Source: Longimicrobiaceae bacterium
Lineage (GTDB): Bacteria > Gemmatimonadota > Gemmatimonadetes > Longimicrobiales > Longimicrobiaceae
Reading direction: 5' to 3'
DNA length: 64,000 nucleotides
Assembly (NCBI GenBank): GCA_036375715.1
Contig: DASVBS010000081.1
Span: forward strand, 62,001 to 126,000
In this document: piece after piece, positions 9,525 through 20,427 of the stretch
Layout: each line of letters begins with the position of its first letter
Numbering within the stretch: the first letter of the stretch is position 1
Position numbers and translations under genes: made by a program
Notes under the pieces: model-generated
What the model was told of the DNA's origin: nothing
Database searches by the model: none
Seen by the model: only the letters and a program-made list of their open reading frames with translations

Positions 9525-12023
9525 TCACGCCGTAGGGCGCAGGATCCTCTGAATGCGCACGCGTGCGTCTTCGAGGTGCAGGCGGGTAGTCCGATCGGCG
9601 GAGCGGGAGATCGCGTTGCGGATTTCCGTGTCCAGCGTGCGCAGCTCTCCGCGTAGCAGCGCGGGGATGTCTCCCGGCGCCGGCGAAGCAGTCAGGGGCA
9701 TGGACGAGCTGTTACCGCCGGCGGGAGGATTCAGCTTCGAATCCACCTCGTCCAGGTACGCCCGCTGCAGGTTCCGCCGGAAGGGATCGATTTTCACCGA
9801 CCGGGAACGCAGCTCGCTCCAGATGCCGCGCCGCAGGTCGGTGAGCATCTCGGCCGGGGTGTACGCTTCTTCCGGATCCTCGGCTAGCGCGGCGAATTCG
9901 GTCATCCGCTGCAGCCGCGGGTTGCTCAGCAGTTGCGACAACAGCCGCGCCTGCGCCCTGCCGATCCGAGTCAGCGCTCCATCGACCTCGATCCGCCGGA
10001 GCACGTCCGGGTCGAGGAAAAAATCAGGGGTGGTGAATGCCTCGCGGTTGAGGAACTCCACTGCCTCCTCCTGACGCTCTCGCGGCAGCGGGGCAAAGCG
10101 GGGACCCTCCTGCCCCCAGTACTTCTCCTGCGATTCCACGCCTCCCACCAGGCTGACGACGTGGCTCAGCTCGGTGGTCCACTGGCCGATCAGTCGCTCG
10201 TACAGCTCGGCCAGATCCGAATAGTCATATCCGGGCCGCTCCGTGGCCGGGATCAACATCGGCACGGTCCGGCGGATGTTGCGCAGCCCCAGCTCGGTGG
10301 ACCGGACCGCATCGGCGTCGCCCACCGCCTCGGTGTGGTCGGCGATGTCCGCGCCGTTCGTATCGGTGGTGGAGAACCGAAGCCACGGCTCATGGTCCTG
10401 GCGACGAGCCCAGGCATCGAGCGTCGGCAACTCCTCCTCGGGCGTGCGGGCTCCCGGAACCGGACGGTAGCCCCACATGGTGGCGAAGCGGTCGTACGGC
10501 CCCACGCCCGGAATGAGCGTGTGGAGAGGAAGGCTATCCTCGGGCTGGGCAACGTAGTTGAAGCGCGAGTAATCCATGATCGACGGCGTGTGCCCCATCC
10601 GCTCGACGAACGAGCGACTGCGGACGCTGTCGGCGGGGTACATGGAGCTCGCCTTCTGGTTGTGCGGGAAGCCGAGCGTGTGCCCCACCTCGTGCGCAAC
10701 CACGAAGCGGATCAGACGCCCCATCAAGCTGTCAGGGAGGGGCAGGCGCTGCGCCCGCGGGTCGAGCGGCGCCACCTGCGCGAAGTACCAGTTCCGTAAC
10801 AGGTTCTGGACGTTGTGATACAGCATGATATCCGCCTCGAGGATCTCGCCCGTACGCGGGTCGTGCACGTGCGGCCCTACGGCGTTCTCGATGGTCGAGG
10901 GGAGCCAGCGAACCACCGAATAGCGGGCGTCCTCGGGCGACCAGTCGGGGTCCTCGGCGGGGGAGGGCGCTTCGCGCGCGACGATCGCCTGGTGGAAGCC
11001 GGCCGCCTCGAAGGCCGCCTGCCAGTCTTCGATCCCCTGCCGGATGTACGGGCGCCACTTCAGCGGTGTGGCCGGATCGATGTAGTAGACGATCGGACGG
11101 ACCGGATGGCACGGGATCGACTGCTCAGGCGGGCATTCCAGGCGCCAGCGGGTGATGAAGGAGCGTTGGGCGGTGCGGTGCTCTTCGCTGCCGTAATCCT
11201 GCTGGGTGACGGAGAAGAAGCCCACCCGGCTGTCGTGGAGGCGCGGCTGCATCGGCTCGGCCGGCAGCTCCACCATGCTCCAGTGGACGAGCACGCTGGC
11301 GGTACGGGATTGTGAATCGGTTCCCGGGGCGCCGGACGAGCGCGGAGGCACGACGAAGGTGTGTGTCGCTTCCACCTCGATGTTCGTGGGGAAGACCGAC
11401 ACACGTTCTATATACGATCTCTCACGGTCGAGATTGCCACGCAGGACCCCGCTCACGCTCATCTCGGGGGGCGGATAGGTGTACAGTCGTGTCACCTCGA
11501 TCACCGCCGCGCTGTCGGGGCCCATCGCCTCGATGGGGAAGCTCGCGAGCACGGGACTGTAATTCGCGGCCTCCACCGCCTGGTAGATGGCCCGTGAAGT
11601 GTCCGCGGTGAGCACAAAGGAAGGGCTGCGAAGCAGGATCCGGTTCTCACGCCGTTCCCAGCGCAGGACGCGGTTGCCCACCGGCTGCCCGCCGTACCCC
11701 TCGCCCAGCGTGTTCTTGGCAATGTGCGTAACCAGCAGCAGGTCCTTGCCGAGAACCTCGCGAGGAATCTCGTAGAAGAGCCGGTCCCCAATTCGATGTA
11801 CCTTGAAGAGGCCCTCCTGCGTGACGGCGCGGGAGGTGATCACCTGCCGGTACGGACGCAGACGGGTCTCATCCGGCGGACGCCGGTCGAGGTTCTCCGC
11901 TTCGGCGCTGTCAGCGGCGATGACGCGAATCGGCGGTGGAGGCGGGGGCTCCGGGCGAGCGATGCGAAACGCCGGCGAACAGCCGGCCGCTAACAGAAGC
12001 AGGCCGATGAGGCGGATCTTCAT
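9525..12023 (-). CDS. Secreted zinc metalloprotease lipoprotein (DUF5117/DUF4953 type)
   Basis: 832 aa. Lipoprotein signal 'LIGLLLLAAGCS' with Cys15, so it should be anchored in the outer envelope or exported. Metzincin-like zinc site HEVGHTLGFPH at residues 444-454 supplies three histidines and the general base Glu445; 'SSMYPADS' and 'PSIMDYSRFNYVAQPED' follow, the latter giving the Met-turn (SIMDY). The order N-terminal DUF5118/DUF5117 regions, then the zinc-dependent DUF4953 catalytic domain, is typical of large secreted proteases in Bacteroidota and Gemmatimonadota. Substrate unknown. Convergent with the quinone oxidoreductase. Confidence 0.92.
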   Translation of the reverse strand: MKIRLIGLLLLAAGCSPAFRIARPEPPPPPPIRVIAADSAEAENLDRRPPDETRLRPYRQVITSRAVTQEGLFKVHRIGDRLFYEIPREVLGKDLLLVTHIAKNTLGEGYGGQPVGNRVLRWERRENRILLRSPSFVLTADTSRAIYQAVEAANYSPVLASFPIEAMGPDSAAVIEVTRLYTYPPPEMSVSGVLRGNLDRERSYIERVSVFPTNIEVEATHTFVVPPRSSGAPGTDSQSRTASVLVHWSMVELPAEPMQPRLHDSRVGFFSVTQQDYGSEEHRTAQRSFITRWRLECPPEQSIPCHPVRPIVYYIDPATPLKWRPYIRQGIEDWQAAFEAAGFHQAIVAREAPSPAEDPDWSPEDARYSVVRWLPSTIENAVGPHVHDPRTGEILEADIMLYHNVQNLLRNWYFAQVAPLDPRAQRLPLPDSLMGRLIRFVVAHEVGHTLGFPHNQKASSMYPADSVRSRSFVERMGHTPSIMDYSRFNYVAQPEDSLPLHTLIPGVGPYDRFATMWGYRPVPGARTPEEELPTLDAWARRQDHEPWLRFSTTDTNGADIADHTEAVGDADAVRSTELGLRNIRRTVPMLIPATERPGYDYSDLAELYERLIGQWTTELSHVVSLVGGVESQEKYWGQEGPRFAPLPRERQEEAVEFLNREAFTTPDFFLDPDVLRRIEVDGALTRIGRAQARLLSQLLSNPRLQRMTEFAALAEDPEEAYTPAEMLTDLRRGIWSELRSRSVKIDPFRRNLQRAYLDEVDSKLNPPAGGNSSSMPLTASPAPGDIPALLRGELRTLDTEIRNAISRSADRTTRLHLEDARVRIQRILRPTA

Positions 12024-12432
12024 GCTGGAACGACGTTTAGCCTGACGCGAACAGCGCTGAGGGAGGAGCGGAAGGGGCTACTACTCGTGGCGAGACCCGT
12101 TTGTGCCGAGAATTACCGGAAGCTGAGAATTTACCGGAAGTGTATCATGAATAGTACGTCCGGATTCGAATTCTGGCAAGCCGGAAGAACTGCTGTAACG
12201 TGGGAACCTGGCCCACCTTCAGCGGTACACAGCCCTGCATCCCAAACACACATGGTGGAGGCGTGACTGCAGGGGGGAGCGAAAACCGCTTGCCGTGAAG
12301 GAAGCGTGCAACTATACTGCGCGCCCTTTGCGAGCGCCCCCCGGCAGAAGACTTGCAGGGTTGCACCCTACGTCACGCGCTGCGAACGCGGGCGTTCACT
12401 GAAAAAAGTCCACGGAAGTGGCGAGTTGATAC
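12024..12432. other. Divergent intergenic region, protease/sigma factor
   Basis: 409 bp. Holds a near-direct repeat (GAGAATTACCGGAAG at about 12109 and GAGAATTTACCGGAAG at about 12125, spaced 17 nt) close to the protease start, and the sigma-factor promoter at 12290-12318. A short dyad AGGGT-TGC-ACCCT lies near 12357-12369 in the sigma-factor leader. No small gene is supported. Confidence 0.5.
12290..12318 (+). promoter_or_regulatory. Sigma-70 type promoter of the sigma factor gene
   Basis: -35 TTGCCG (12290-12295), 17-nt spacer, -10 TATACT (12313-12318). This gives a transcript start near 12325 and a leader of about 110 nt before ATG 12433. Confidence 0.7.
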
Positions 12433-13341
12433 ATGGCAACGGCTGAACGGAAAACCCGGAGACGGAAGCGGCAGACCCCGCGCCTGCGCGAGGGCTTCGC
12501 AGAGGTCGCCCAGGAGGATCAGTCCAGCCTCGATCAGTACCTGAAGGAAGTCAGCACGCACGACCTGCTGACGCCGCCGGAGGAGATCGAGCTGGGCCAC
12601 CGCGCGCGCAGCGGTGACGAGGAGGCGGTGCAGGCGCTGGTGCGGGCGAATCTGCGCTTTGTGATCTCGGTAGCGAAAAAGTACCAGAACCGGGGCGTGA
12701 GCCTCTCGGATCTGATCCAGGAGGGTAATGTAGGTCTGGTCACGGCGGCCCGGAAGTTCGATCCAGACCAGGGCGTGAAGTTCATCTCCTACGCGGTCTG
12801 GTGGATCCGGCAGGCCATCCTCTCGGCGCTGGCGAACCAGGGTCGGGCGGTGCGCGTGCCCCTGAATCGTGCGTCCGACCTGGCTAAGATCTTCCGTGAG
12901 AGGGAGCGGCTGAAGCAGGAGATCGGCCGTGACCCCTCCCCGCAGGAGTTGTCGGAGGCGACCGGTCTCTCTCCCGAGATCGTGGAGAGCCTGCAGACGC
13001 TCAACGCGGCGGAGATCCGGCTGGACGCGCCGATCGGCGATTCGGAAGATTCGCAGCTGATGGACCGCTTCATCGCCGAGGAGGCAATCCTCACCGAGGA
13101 GGAGGTAGAGGAGCACCTGTTGACGGAGCGCATCGGCCGTGCGCTGGAGACCCTTCAGCCGCGGGACGCGAAGGTGCTGCGGCTCTACTTCGGCCTCGAG
13201 GGCGGGCGCGAGCACACGCTCGAGGAGATCGGTGACATTCTGGGCGTCACGCGGGAGCGGATTCGACAGCTGCGCGACCGCGCCCTGAAGCGGCTTCGCG
13301 AGGGAGAGGAAGGCGAGGCGCTGGCGTCGTTCGCGGCCTGA
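12433..13341 (+). CDS. rpoD: Primary-type RNA polymerase sigma factor (RpoD/SigA-like)
   Basis: 302 aa. Region 1.2 starts near 'SSLDQYLKEVSTHDLLTPPEE'; region 2 holds 'NLRFVISVAKKYQNRG', 'LSDLIQEGNVGLVTAARKFDPDQG' and the -10 recognition helix 'FISYAVWWIRQAILSAL'; region 3 follows, and region 4 ends with 'TLEEIGDILGVTRERIRQLRDRALKRLR'. Region 1.1 and the non-conserved insert are absent, so it is much shorter than E. coli RpoD and resembles the compact primary sigma of Bacteroidota-type lineages. It could instead be a group 2 (RpoS/HrdB-like) paralogue; the window cannot tell. Own promoter upstream, strong intrinsic terminator directly downstream: a monocistronic unit. Confidence 0.9.
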   Translation: MATAERKTRRRKRQTPRLREGFAEVAQEDQSSLDQYLKEVSTHDLLTPPEEIELGHRARSGDEEAVQALVRANLRFVISVAKKYQNRGVSLSDLIQEGNVGLVTAARKFDPDQGVKFISYAVWWIRQAILSALANQGRAVRVPLNRASDLAKIFRERERLKQEIGRDPSPQELSEATGLSPEIVESLQTLNAAEIRLDAPIGDSEDSQLMDRFIAEEAILTEEEVEEHLLTERIGRALETLQPRDAKVLRLYFGLEGGREHTLEEIGDILGVTRERIRQLRDRALKRLREGEEGEALASFAA

Positions 13342-13647
13342 GCGACGATACGTCTCCCGCGACTGCGGCACCTCCGAGAGGGGGTGCCGCTTTCTTTTTC
13401 CGGTCAGGTGCCGCCCGGAGATTGGGTCTGCTGCAATCCGCGTCTCCTGCAATCCGTCCCCGCGGAACGAGACGCCCCTGTACCTGGCCGGGACCCCGCT
13501 GTCGATAGACCTGCGCCCTCCCGCGGCCGCTCTCGCCCGTCGCAGGGGCTACTCTCGGAATCGCTTCCGGTCATTGCAGCGATGACACGGTCGCGGAGTC
13601 TACGCGGCAGTTGCCCTCCTCCACGCCCCGGCGGTAAAGTCGTTCGC
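13342..13647. other. Intergenic region, sigma factor to rsgA
   Basis: 306 bp. Begins with the terminator at 13365-13399. The rest shows no supported gene; a fragment around 13468 (GACGCCCCTGTACCTGG) loosely resembles the outer end of the REP-like element at 9461-9478. The rsgA promoter should lie here but is not clear. Confidence 0.4.
13365..13399 (+). terminator. Rho-independent terminator of the sigma factor gene
   Basis: Stem GCGGCACCTCC / GGGGGTGCCGC (11 pairs, one G-T wobble) with a GAGA tetraloop, followed by TTTCTTTTT. It starts 24 nt after the stop codon. One of two hairpins in the window with a genuine T-tract. Confidence 0.95.
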
Positions 13648-14571
13648 ATGAGAACCACCACCGGCATCGTTCTCCGCGCGCAGGGCGGCGTCTATCAGGT
13701 AGAGACGCCGACCGGCGTGCGCGAGGCGGTGCTGCGTGGCAGGTTGAAGCAGGAGCAGCGGCCGGATGAGCGAGTGGTGGTGGGCGACCGGGTGGAGGTG
13801 GCTCCGCCGGACGCAGGGGAAAGCTCCCCGTGGACGATCGAGAAGGTGCACGAGCGGCACAGCGCCCTGGTTCGCCGCGCTCCTGGTCGAGCCAACCGGC
13901 CCAAAGTGATCGCGGCGAACGTCGACCAGGTGCTGGTGGTCTTCGCCACGGCCGAGCCGAGTCCGCACCTGCGCATGCTCGATCGCTTTCTCGTGCTGTG
14001 CGAGAGCAGCGGTCTGGACGCGGTGGTGGTGGTCAACAAAGTCGACCTTGTCGGCGAGGCGAAAGCCCGGCGCACCTTCTCGCTCTACGAGACAATCGGT
14101 TATCCGGTGCTCTATACCTCCGTGGTGAGCGGACTCGGGCTGGACGATCTGCGGGCGCGGGTGCGCGACCGGGTCTCCGCCCTCACCGGCCCCTCCGGGG
14201 TCGGCAAATCCAGTCTGCTGAACGCTATCGAGCCCGGGTTGAGGCTACGCGTCGGGGCGATCAGCGAGGCGGTGCGCAAGGGGCGCCATACCACTGTCAC
14301 CGCCGAGCTCATCCCGCTCAAGGAAGGGGGATACGTCGCCGATACGCCGGGTCTTCGGGAGCTGGGACTGTGGGCAATTCCGCAGGAGGAGCTGGACCGT
14401 TTTTTCCCGGAGTTCGGCCCTCTCCTCGGGCGGTGCCGCTACGGTAACTCGTGCACCCACTCGCACGAGCCGGACTGCGCTGTACGGGATGCGGTCGAGG
14501 CGGGCGAAGTGAGCTGGGAACGCTACGACAGCTACCTGCGGATGCTCCGCGGCGACGAGGTCTCCGGGTAG
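13648..14571 (+). CDS. rsgA: Ribosome small subunit-dependent GTPase RsgA
   Basis: 307 aa, a circularly permuted GTPase that assists late maturation of the 30S subunit. N-terminal OB fold (from 'TGIVLRAQGGVYQV'), then the GTPase motifs in permuted order: G4 'NKVDLV', G1 'LTGPSGVGKSSLLNAI', G3 'DTPGLRELGL'. The C-terminal zinc-binding knuckle is 'CRYGNSCTHSHEPDCAV', with the family's Cys/Cys/His/Cys ligands. Start ATG 13648 matches the family N-terminus; the in-frame region upstream overlaps the terminator and is not coding. The next gene begins 21 nt downstream on the same strand and may be co-transcribed. Confidence 0.96.
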   Translation: MRTTTGIVLRAQGGVYQVETPTGVREAVLRGRLKQEQRPDERVVVGDRVEVAPPDAGESSPWTIEKVHERHSALVRRAPGRANRPKVIAANVDQVLVVFATAEPSPHLRMLDRFLVLCESSGLDAVVVVNKVDLVGEAKARRTFSLYETIGYPVLYTSVVSGLGLDDLRARVRDRVSALTGPSGVGKSSLLNAIEPGLRLRVGAISEAVRKGRHTTVTAELIPLKEGGYVADTPGLRELGLWAIPQEELDRFFPEFGPLLGRCRYGNSCTHSHEPDCAVRDAVEAGEVSWERYDSYLRMLRGDEVSG

Positions 14572-14592
14572 GCGACTCCTGCGGACCGGGCA

Positions 14593-15645
14593 ATGGAAAT
14601 CGGAATCTACTCCTTCGTCGAGCGCACACCCGATCCGGAAACCGGCGCGCTGATCAGCGAGCAGGAGCGCATGCGGAACCTGCTCGAGGAGATCGAGCTG
14701 GCAGACGAGTTGGGCCTCGATGTCTTCGGGATCGGAGAGCACCACCGTCCCGATTACATCTCCTCTGCGCCGGCTGTGATCCTTGCGGCCGCCGCCGCGC
14801 GCACCAAGCGGATCCGCCTGACCAGTGCCGTCACCGTCCTCAGCTCCGACGATCCGGTTCGGGTCTTCCAGCAGTTCGCCGCGCTCGACCTGATCTCCGG
14901 TGGGCGAGCCGAGATCATGGCGGGACGCGGCTCCTTCATCGAATCCTTCCCGCTCTTCGGCTACGACCTCGACGACTACGACGCGCTGTTCGCGGAGAAG
15001 CTGGAGCTGCTTCTCAAGCTCCGGGAGGATACCCACATCACGTGGCGTGGCCGGTACCGCCCTCCGATCGAGGGGCTGGGGATCTACCCGCGCCCGGTCC
15101 AGAACCCGCTGCCAGTGTGGATCGCAGTGGGCGGCACGCCTCAATCGGTGGTGCGGGCGGGGACGCTGGGGATCCCCATGGCGCTCGCGATCATCGGGGG
15201 AACGCCCGATCGCTTCGTCCCCTTCGTCGAGCTGTATCGCGAGGCGCTCCAGCGAGCCGGGCACGATCCGGAGAAGGTGCCCGTCAGCATCAACTCACAC
15301 GGGTACATCGCCGATGACGCTCGGCAGGCGATCGACGACGCCTATGGGCCTTACTCGATCACCATGGGACGCATCGGTCGGGAGCGCGGGTGGGCGCCAC
15401 CCACGCGTGCACGCTTCGAGGCGGAGTGCTCGCCGCACGGGGCGCTTCTGGTGGGCGATCCGCAGCAGGTAATCGACAAGATCCTCTACGAGCACGAGCT
15501 GTTCGGACATGAGCGATTCCTGATGCAGGTGACGGTCGGCACGATGCCGCACCAGAAGGTGTTGCGGTCGATCGAGCTGTTGGGAACGGTGGTGGCGCCT
15601 GCGGTCCGGGCGGCGCTGGCCCGGGGAAGCGAGACGCCGGGTTGA
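14593..15645 (+). CDS. LLM-class flavin-dependent oxidoreductase
   Basis: 350 aa. Bacterial luciferase-like TIM barrel: '[18 protein letters not shown]' at the start, '[15 protein letters not shown]' (the EHH signature), '[38 protein letters not shown]' region as in the family with the flavin-contact Gly/Arg-rich loop, and '[14 protein letters not shown]'. Proteins of this type use reduced FMN or F420 for mono-oxygenation or hydride transfer; the substrate cannot be read from sequence. Cytoplasmic; probably shares a transcript with rsgA. Confidence 0.9.
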   Translation: MEIGIYSFVERTPDPETGALISEQERMRNLLEEIELADELGLDVFGIGEHHRPDYISSAPAVILAAAAARTKRIRLTSAVTVLSSDDPVRVFQQFAALDLISGGRAEIMAGRGSFIESFPLFGYDLDDYDALFAEKLELLLKLREDTHITWRGRYRPPIEGLGIYPRPVQNPLPVWIAVGGTPQSVVRAGTLGIPMALAIIGGTPDRFVPFVELYREALQRAGHDPEKVPVSINSHGYIADDARQAIDDAYGPYSITMGRIGRERGWAPPTRARFEAECSPHGALLVGDPQQVIDKILYEHELFGHERFLMQVTVGTMPHQKVLRSIELLGTVVAPAVRAALARGSETPG

Positions 15646-15697
15646 TCGTCCCGCCGGACCATGCCATGAACCTCCAGTCGCCAAGAACGCGGAGAAG

Positions 15698-16351
15698 ATG
15701 CTGATGAGAGTAGCGACCCTCGCGCTGCTGATGGTGATGATGGGTAGTTGCGCGGCGAGCTCTTCCGGACAGGAGGAGTGGATCTCACTCTTCGATGGAG
15801 CGACGCTGAGCGGCTGGGAGGGGAACGAGGAGTATTTCCGGGTCGAGAACGGCGTCATCGTGGGAGGAACCACCGCGGCTCCGATACCGCAGAACGAGTT
15901 CCTGTGCAGCGAGAATTCGTACGGGGACTTCGAGATGGAGCTGGAGTTCCGACTGGATGAGGGGGTGAACTCGGGCGTGCAGATCCGCTCGGAGCGAATT
16001 CCCGACTCGCACGAGACGATCGGCTATCAGGCGGACCTGGGCGCCGGTTACTGGGGCGCGATCTACGACGAATCACGACGGAACCGCGTGCTGATCGCGC
16101 CCGAGGACAGCCTGATCGAGCGCACCCTCGATCCCACGGGATGGAACCACTACCGCATCCTGGCGCAGGGCCCGCGCATCCAGCTCTTCATCAACGGCGA
16201 GCGCACCGTCGACTACACCGAGACCGAGCCCGACATAGCCCAGAGCGGCCTGATCTGTCTGCAGATCCACAGCGGACCGCCGGGGGAGGTGCGCTTCCGC
16301 GAGCTGCGCATCCGCGAGCTCGACGCGGCTGGAGGAGATCCGGCGGAGTAA
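15698..16351 (+). CDS. DUF1080 (3-keto-disaccharide hydrolase type) lipoprotein
   Basis: 217 aa. N-terminal lipoprotein signal 'LALLMVMMGSCAASS'. The rest is a single concanavalin-like beta-sandwich: 'WISLFDGATLSGWEG', 'FRVENGVIVGG', 'NEFLCSENSYGDFEMELEFR' in the middle and 'NSGVQIRSER' are family hallmarks of DUF1080. Members have been linked to keto-sugar glycoside cleavage, acting outside the inner membrane. A second, larger paralogue lies at 46271-47077. No neighbouring oxidoreductase that would make 3-keto-sugars is obvious. Its stop codon lies just before the thiC promoter. Confidence 0.88.
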   Translation: MLMRVATLALLMVMMGSCAASSSGQEEWISLFDGATLSGWEGNEEYFRVENGVIVGGTTAAPIPQNEFLCSENSYGDFEMELEFRLDEGVNSGVQIRSERIPDSHETIGYQADLGAGYWGAIYDESRRNRVLIAPEDSLIERTLDPTGWNHYRILAQGPRIQLFINGERTVDYTETEPDIAQSGLICLQIHSGPPGEVRFRELRIRELDAAGGDPAE

Positions 16352-16360
16352 TAGAGCTTT

Positions 16361-16389
16361 TTGCCTTTCCAACCTCCTTTGGCTATGTT
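16361..16389 (+). promoter_or_regulatory. Promoter of the thiC transcript
   Basis: TTGCCT (16361-16366), 17-nt spacer, TATGTT (16384-16389). Each hexamer matches 4 of 6 consensus bases. The predicted start at about 16396 falls just before the riboswitch aptamer, which supports the call. Confidence 0.6.
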
Positions 16390-16399
16390 GCGAGCAGCC

Positions 16400-16478
16400 G
16401 CCAGGGGTACTCCGGTCGATGCCGGGGTTGAGAGAGTCCCTTGGAACCTGATCCGGTTCAGACCGGCGTAGGGAGCGC
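16400..16478 (+). ncRNA. TPP riboswitch aptamer (THI element)
   Basis: Contains the conserved elements in order: GGGGTAC (16404 onward), TTGAGAGAGTCCC (variant of the CTGAGA box), GGAACCTGATCCGG, and GGCGTAGGGAGCG. It senses thiamine pyrophosphate in the mRNA leader of thiC. An intrinsic terminator follows at 16527-16562, so control is by transcription termination. Confidence 0.95.
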
Positions 16479-16488
16479 GGTGGCGTAG

Positions 16489-18333
<1,845 letters not shown>

Positions 18334-18339
18334 GTGGCC

Positions 18340-18369
18340 GCGCCCGCACGCTTCACCGCGCGCGGGCGC
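18340..18369. terminator. Hairpin between convergent thiC and esterase genes
   Basis: Perfect 8-bp inverted repeat GCGCCCGC / GCGGGCGC with a 14-nt loop, starting 6 nt after the thiC stop and overlapping the last codons of the esterase gene. No T-tract. Possible bidirectional terminator. Confidence 0.4.
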
Positions 18370-19243
18370 ACTCTCCCGGCGGGTAAGGCACGGCGCGGCG
18401 ACGGCCTTCGCCCGCGTCCGGGTCGGTCGACTCGAGGTACGCGCGGGCGAAGCGGCGGCCCAGCTCGCGTGTCGCGGGGGAATCGAAGTGAACGCTGTCG
18501 CCCTTGTGACCCAGCCCGTCGGCTGGGACGAAGACGACGTTGTCGAGGATGGTGGGCAGGGAGCGGTGCACGCTATCCACAGCGGCCCGATACGGTGACC
18601 ACGGCACACCGGCGAAGCACCCCAACCCCCCGACCAGGAAAGGGAGGTCCGGCGCACCCAGGTCACCGCGGAACCGTTCGACCAGCCGGATGAGCCGCTC
18701 GCCGTAGAGTGGCGCCCTCTCGGCATTCGCGTCGCTCTCGCCCTGGTGCCAGAGAATCGCCTTGAACTCGCCCCGCCTCGCCGCGATTCGGGCGCGGGCG
18801 AGCGCGTCGTCGTAGGGATGGGAGTTGGTCTGGTCGTGCCATCCGCCAGGCTCCCAGGTCGAGATCGGCGACCCGCCGACAGCCGTCGGCACCAGTCCCA
18901 CCACCACCGCTGGATCGCTCTCCACCAGCACGCGCGCGAAGGCGAGTCCAGGCCCCACTCCGGCGACCGGCTTGTCGAAGTGTAGCGGCTCAGCCGCCGG
19001 TACCCACGCACCGCGCTGGTCGAGCATCCAGATACGGGGGTGGGTGGCGCGGTCCTTCGCCTTCACCTCACCCCGCCCCGCCATGTTCGACTGCCCCGCA
19101 AGCAGGAAGAGGTGCATCGGCGCCGGAGCGTCCGCGGAGGGCGGCGCGGGCGTGGATGTGGTGGCGCAGCTCGCGGAGAGGATCATCGCCGCCAGTGCGA
19201 CCAGGCAGCTGAGTTGGCTGCGCGGGCGCAGGGATTCGTTCAT
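18353..19243 (-). CDS. Secreted SASA-domain carbohydrate esterase (sialate O-acetylesterase-like)
   Basis: 296 aa. Lipoprotein-type signal 'LVALAAMILSASCAT'. SGNH-fold hydrolase of the SASA/DUF303 family: block I 'LFLLAGQSNMAGRG' carries the nucleophile Ser, 'VGLVPTAVGGSPISTWEPG' is block II/III, 'ILWHQGESDAN' is the typical QGESD block, and 'HFDSPATRELGRRFA' holds the catalytic His. Members deacetylate sugars or plant polysaccharides. Start ATG 19243 places the signal at the N-terminus. The gene lies 67 nt downstream of the YVTN propeller gene on the same strand. Confidence 0.88.
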   Translation of the reverse strand: MNESLRPRSQLSCLVALAAMILSASCATTSTPAPPSADAPAPMHLFLLAGQSNMAGRGEVKAKDRATHPRIWMLDQRGAWVPAAEPLHFDKPVAGVGPGLAFARVLVESDPAVVVGLVPTAVGGSPISTWEPGGWHDQTNSHPYDDALARARIAARRGEFKAILWHQGESDANAERAPLYGERLIRLVERFRGDLGAPDLPFLVGGLGCFAGVPWSPYRAAVDSVHRSLPTILDNVVFVPADGLGHKGDSVHFDSPATRELGRRFARAYLESTDPDAGEGRRRAVPYPPGECARAR

Positions 19244-19310
19244 GACCGCCGTGTCGAAAGGGTTGTGGGCAGGGATGCACCCGGGAGGGCGATGGGGTGA
19301 ACGGCGCACC

Positions 19311-20300
19311 CTACCGCCCCGCCACCCAGGCGAGCCCGTCCGGCTGGCGGCCCGCCGAAATCCGACCCACCACCTCGAGCGTAGAGAGGTCCAGAACGGC
19401 GACGTAGTCGTCCGGCGTGGCCGCGACGTAGGCGCGCGCCCCGTCGGGCTGGATCTCGATGCCGGCTGCGCCGCTGCCCACCTGCACGCGCTTCACCGGT
19501 TGCCGCGACGCCACGTCGAAGATCGCCACCTCCGGGTTCCGCAGCATGGACACGATCGCCCGCCTCCCGTCCGGCGTGATCTTGAGTCGGTTGGCGCTGC
19601 GGACGTCGGCGTCGATCGTCTGAGCGACTCGCTTTCCGGGGAGGTCTATGACCGTGATCGTTCCATCGCCCGCGTTCGCCACCCACACCTCCTGTTCATC
19701 GGGCGAGATGTCGAAGCCTTCGGCCCCCGGCCCGGCGGGGACGACGGTCTGGGCGGGGCCACCCGGTGCTCCCAGCTCGACGATGCTCACGCTCCCGGAC
19801 CCGGTGTTGGTGGCCACGGCCAGTCCGGCGTCGGCGGTCATCTCGATCATATGGGTGCGGTCCTGGCCGGTGCGGAAGGTCCAGTCGACGCGGTTGGTCT
19901 CCGGGTCGTAGCTGCCGATGGCGCCGGCACCTTCTGCCGTGAACCAGACCTTGCCGTCGGCGTAGGCCAGCCCGTGCGGATTGCGTAGCTCGCCCAGGTC
20001 GATGACGGGGAGCACCTCCCGGTTCACCAGGTCGACGACCGTGAGGGTGTTGTGGGGGGTGTAGTTCGAGATGTAGGCGCGCGTGCCGTCGTCGGAAGCG
20101 ATCACCTCGTGCGGGTTGGGCCCCGAGGGCACCCGCCAGAGGACGTCACCGGTGGCGGGATCGACGACGCTCAGGGTCTCGTCGCCCTTGGAGAGTACCA
20201 GCAGGCGGCCGGGAGCCTGAGCTACCAGGGGCATGGCGAGGGCGACCAGCCCGATCACGGGCATGATGCCGCGGAGTGTGGTGCGGCTGAGGAATCGCAT
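19311..20300 (-). CDS. Exported YVTN-family beta-propeller protein
   Basis: 329 aa. Signal peptide 'GIMPVIGLVALAMPLVAQA'. Repeats typical of the 40-residue YVTN propeller: 'DETLSVVDPATGDVLWRVPSGPNPHEV', 'GTRAYISNYTPHNTLTVVDL' and similar, about seven blades; each such segment is a strand set ending in a Val-Asp pattern. Periplasmic or surface binding protein with no assignable ligand or enzyme site. ATG 20300 is chosen because GGAGGTGCCC lies directly upstream (a GTG at 20306 overlaps this site). Confidence 0.85.
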   Translation of the reverse strand: MRFLSRTTLRGIMPVIGLVALAMPLVAQAPGRLLVLSKGDETLSVVDPATGDVLWRVPSGPNPHEVIASDDGTRAYISNYTPHNTLTVVDLVNREVLPVIDLGELRNPHGLAYADGKVWFTAEGAGAIGSYDPETNRVDWTFRTGQDRTHMIEMTADAGLAVATNTGSGSVSIVELGAPGGPAQTVVPAGPGAEGFDISPDEQEVWVANAGDGTITVIDLPGKRVAQTIDADVRSANRLKITPDGRRAIVSMLRNPEVAIFDVASRQPVKRVQVGSGAAGIEIQPDGARAYVAATPDDYVAVLDLSTLEVVGRISAGRQPDGLAWVAGR

Positions 20301-20427
20301 GGGCACCTCCGGTACCGGGTGCGTGGGCGGTGGCGGGCACGATCGGGAAAGTAGACGCGGTGCAGCCGCTTGTCACCACTCCTGTGCCCGTATTCAGAGA
20401 GACGCTGGGCAGAGGCATTGCTGGCTC

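Noticed and set aside
12231-12274. CCCTGCA...TGCAGGG inverted repeat upstream of the sigma factor
   Set aside because: Seven-bp arms with a loop of about 30 nt and no T-tract; it lies upstream of the promoter and is probably chance.
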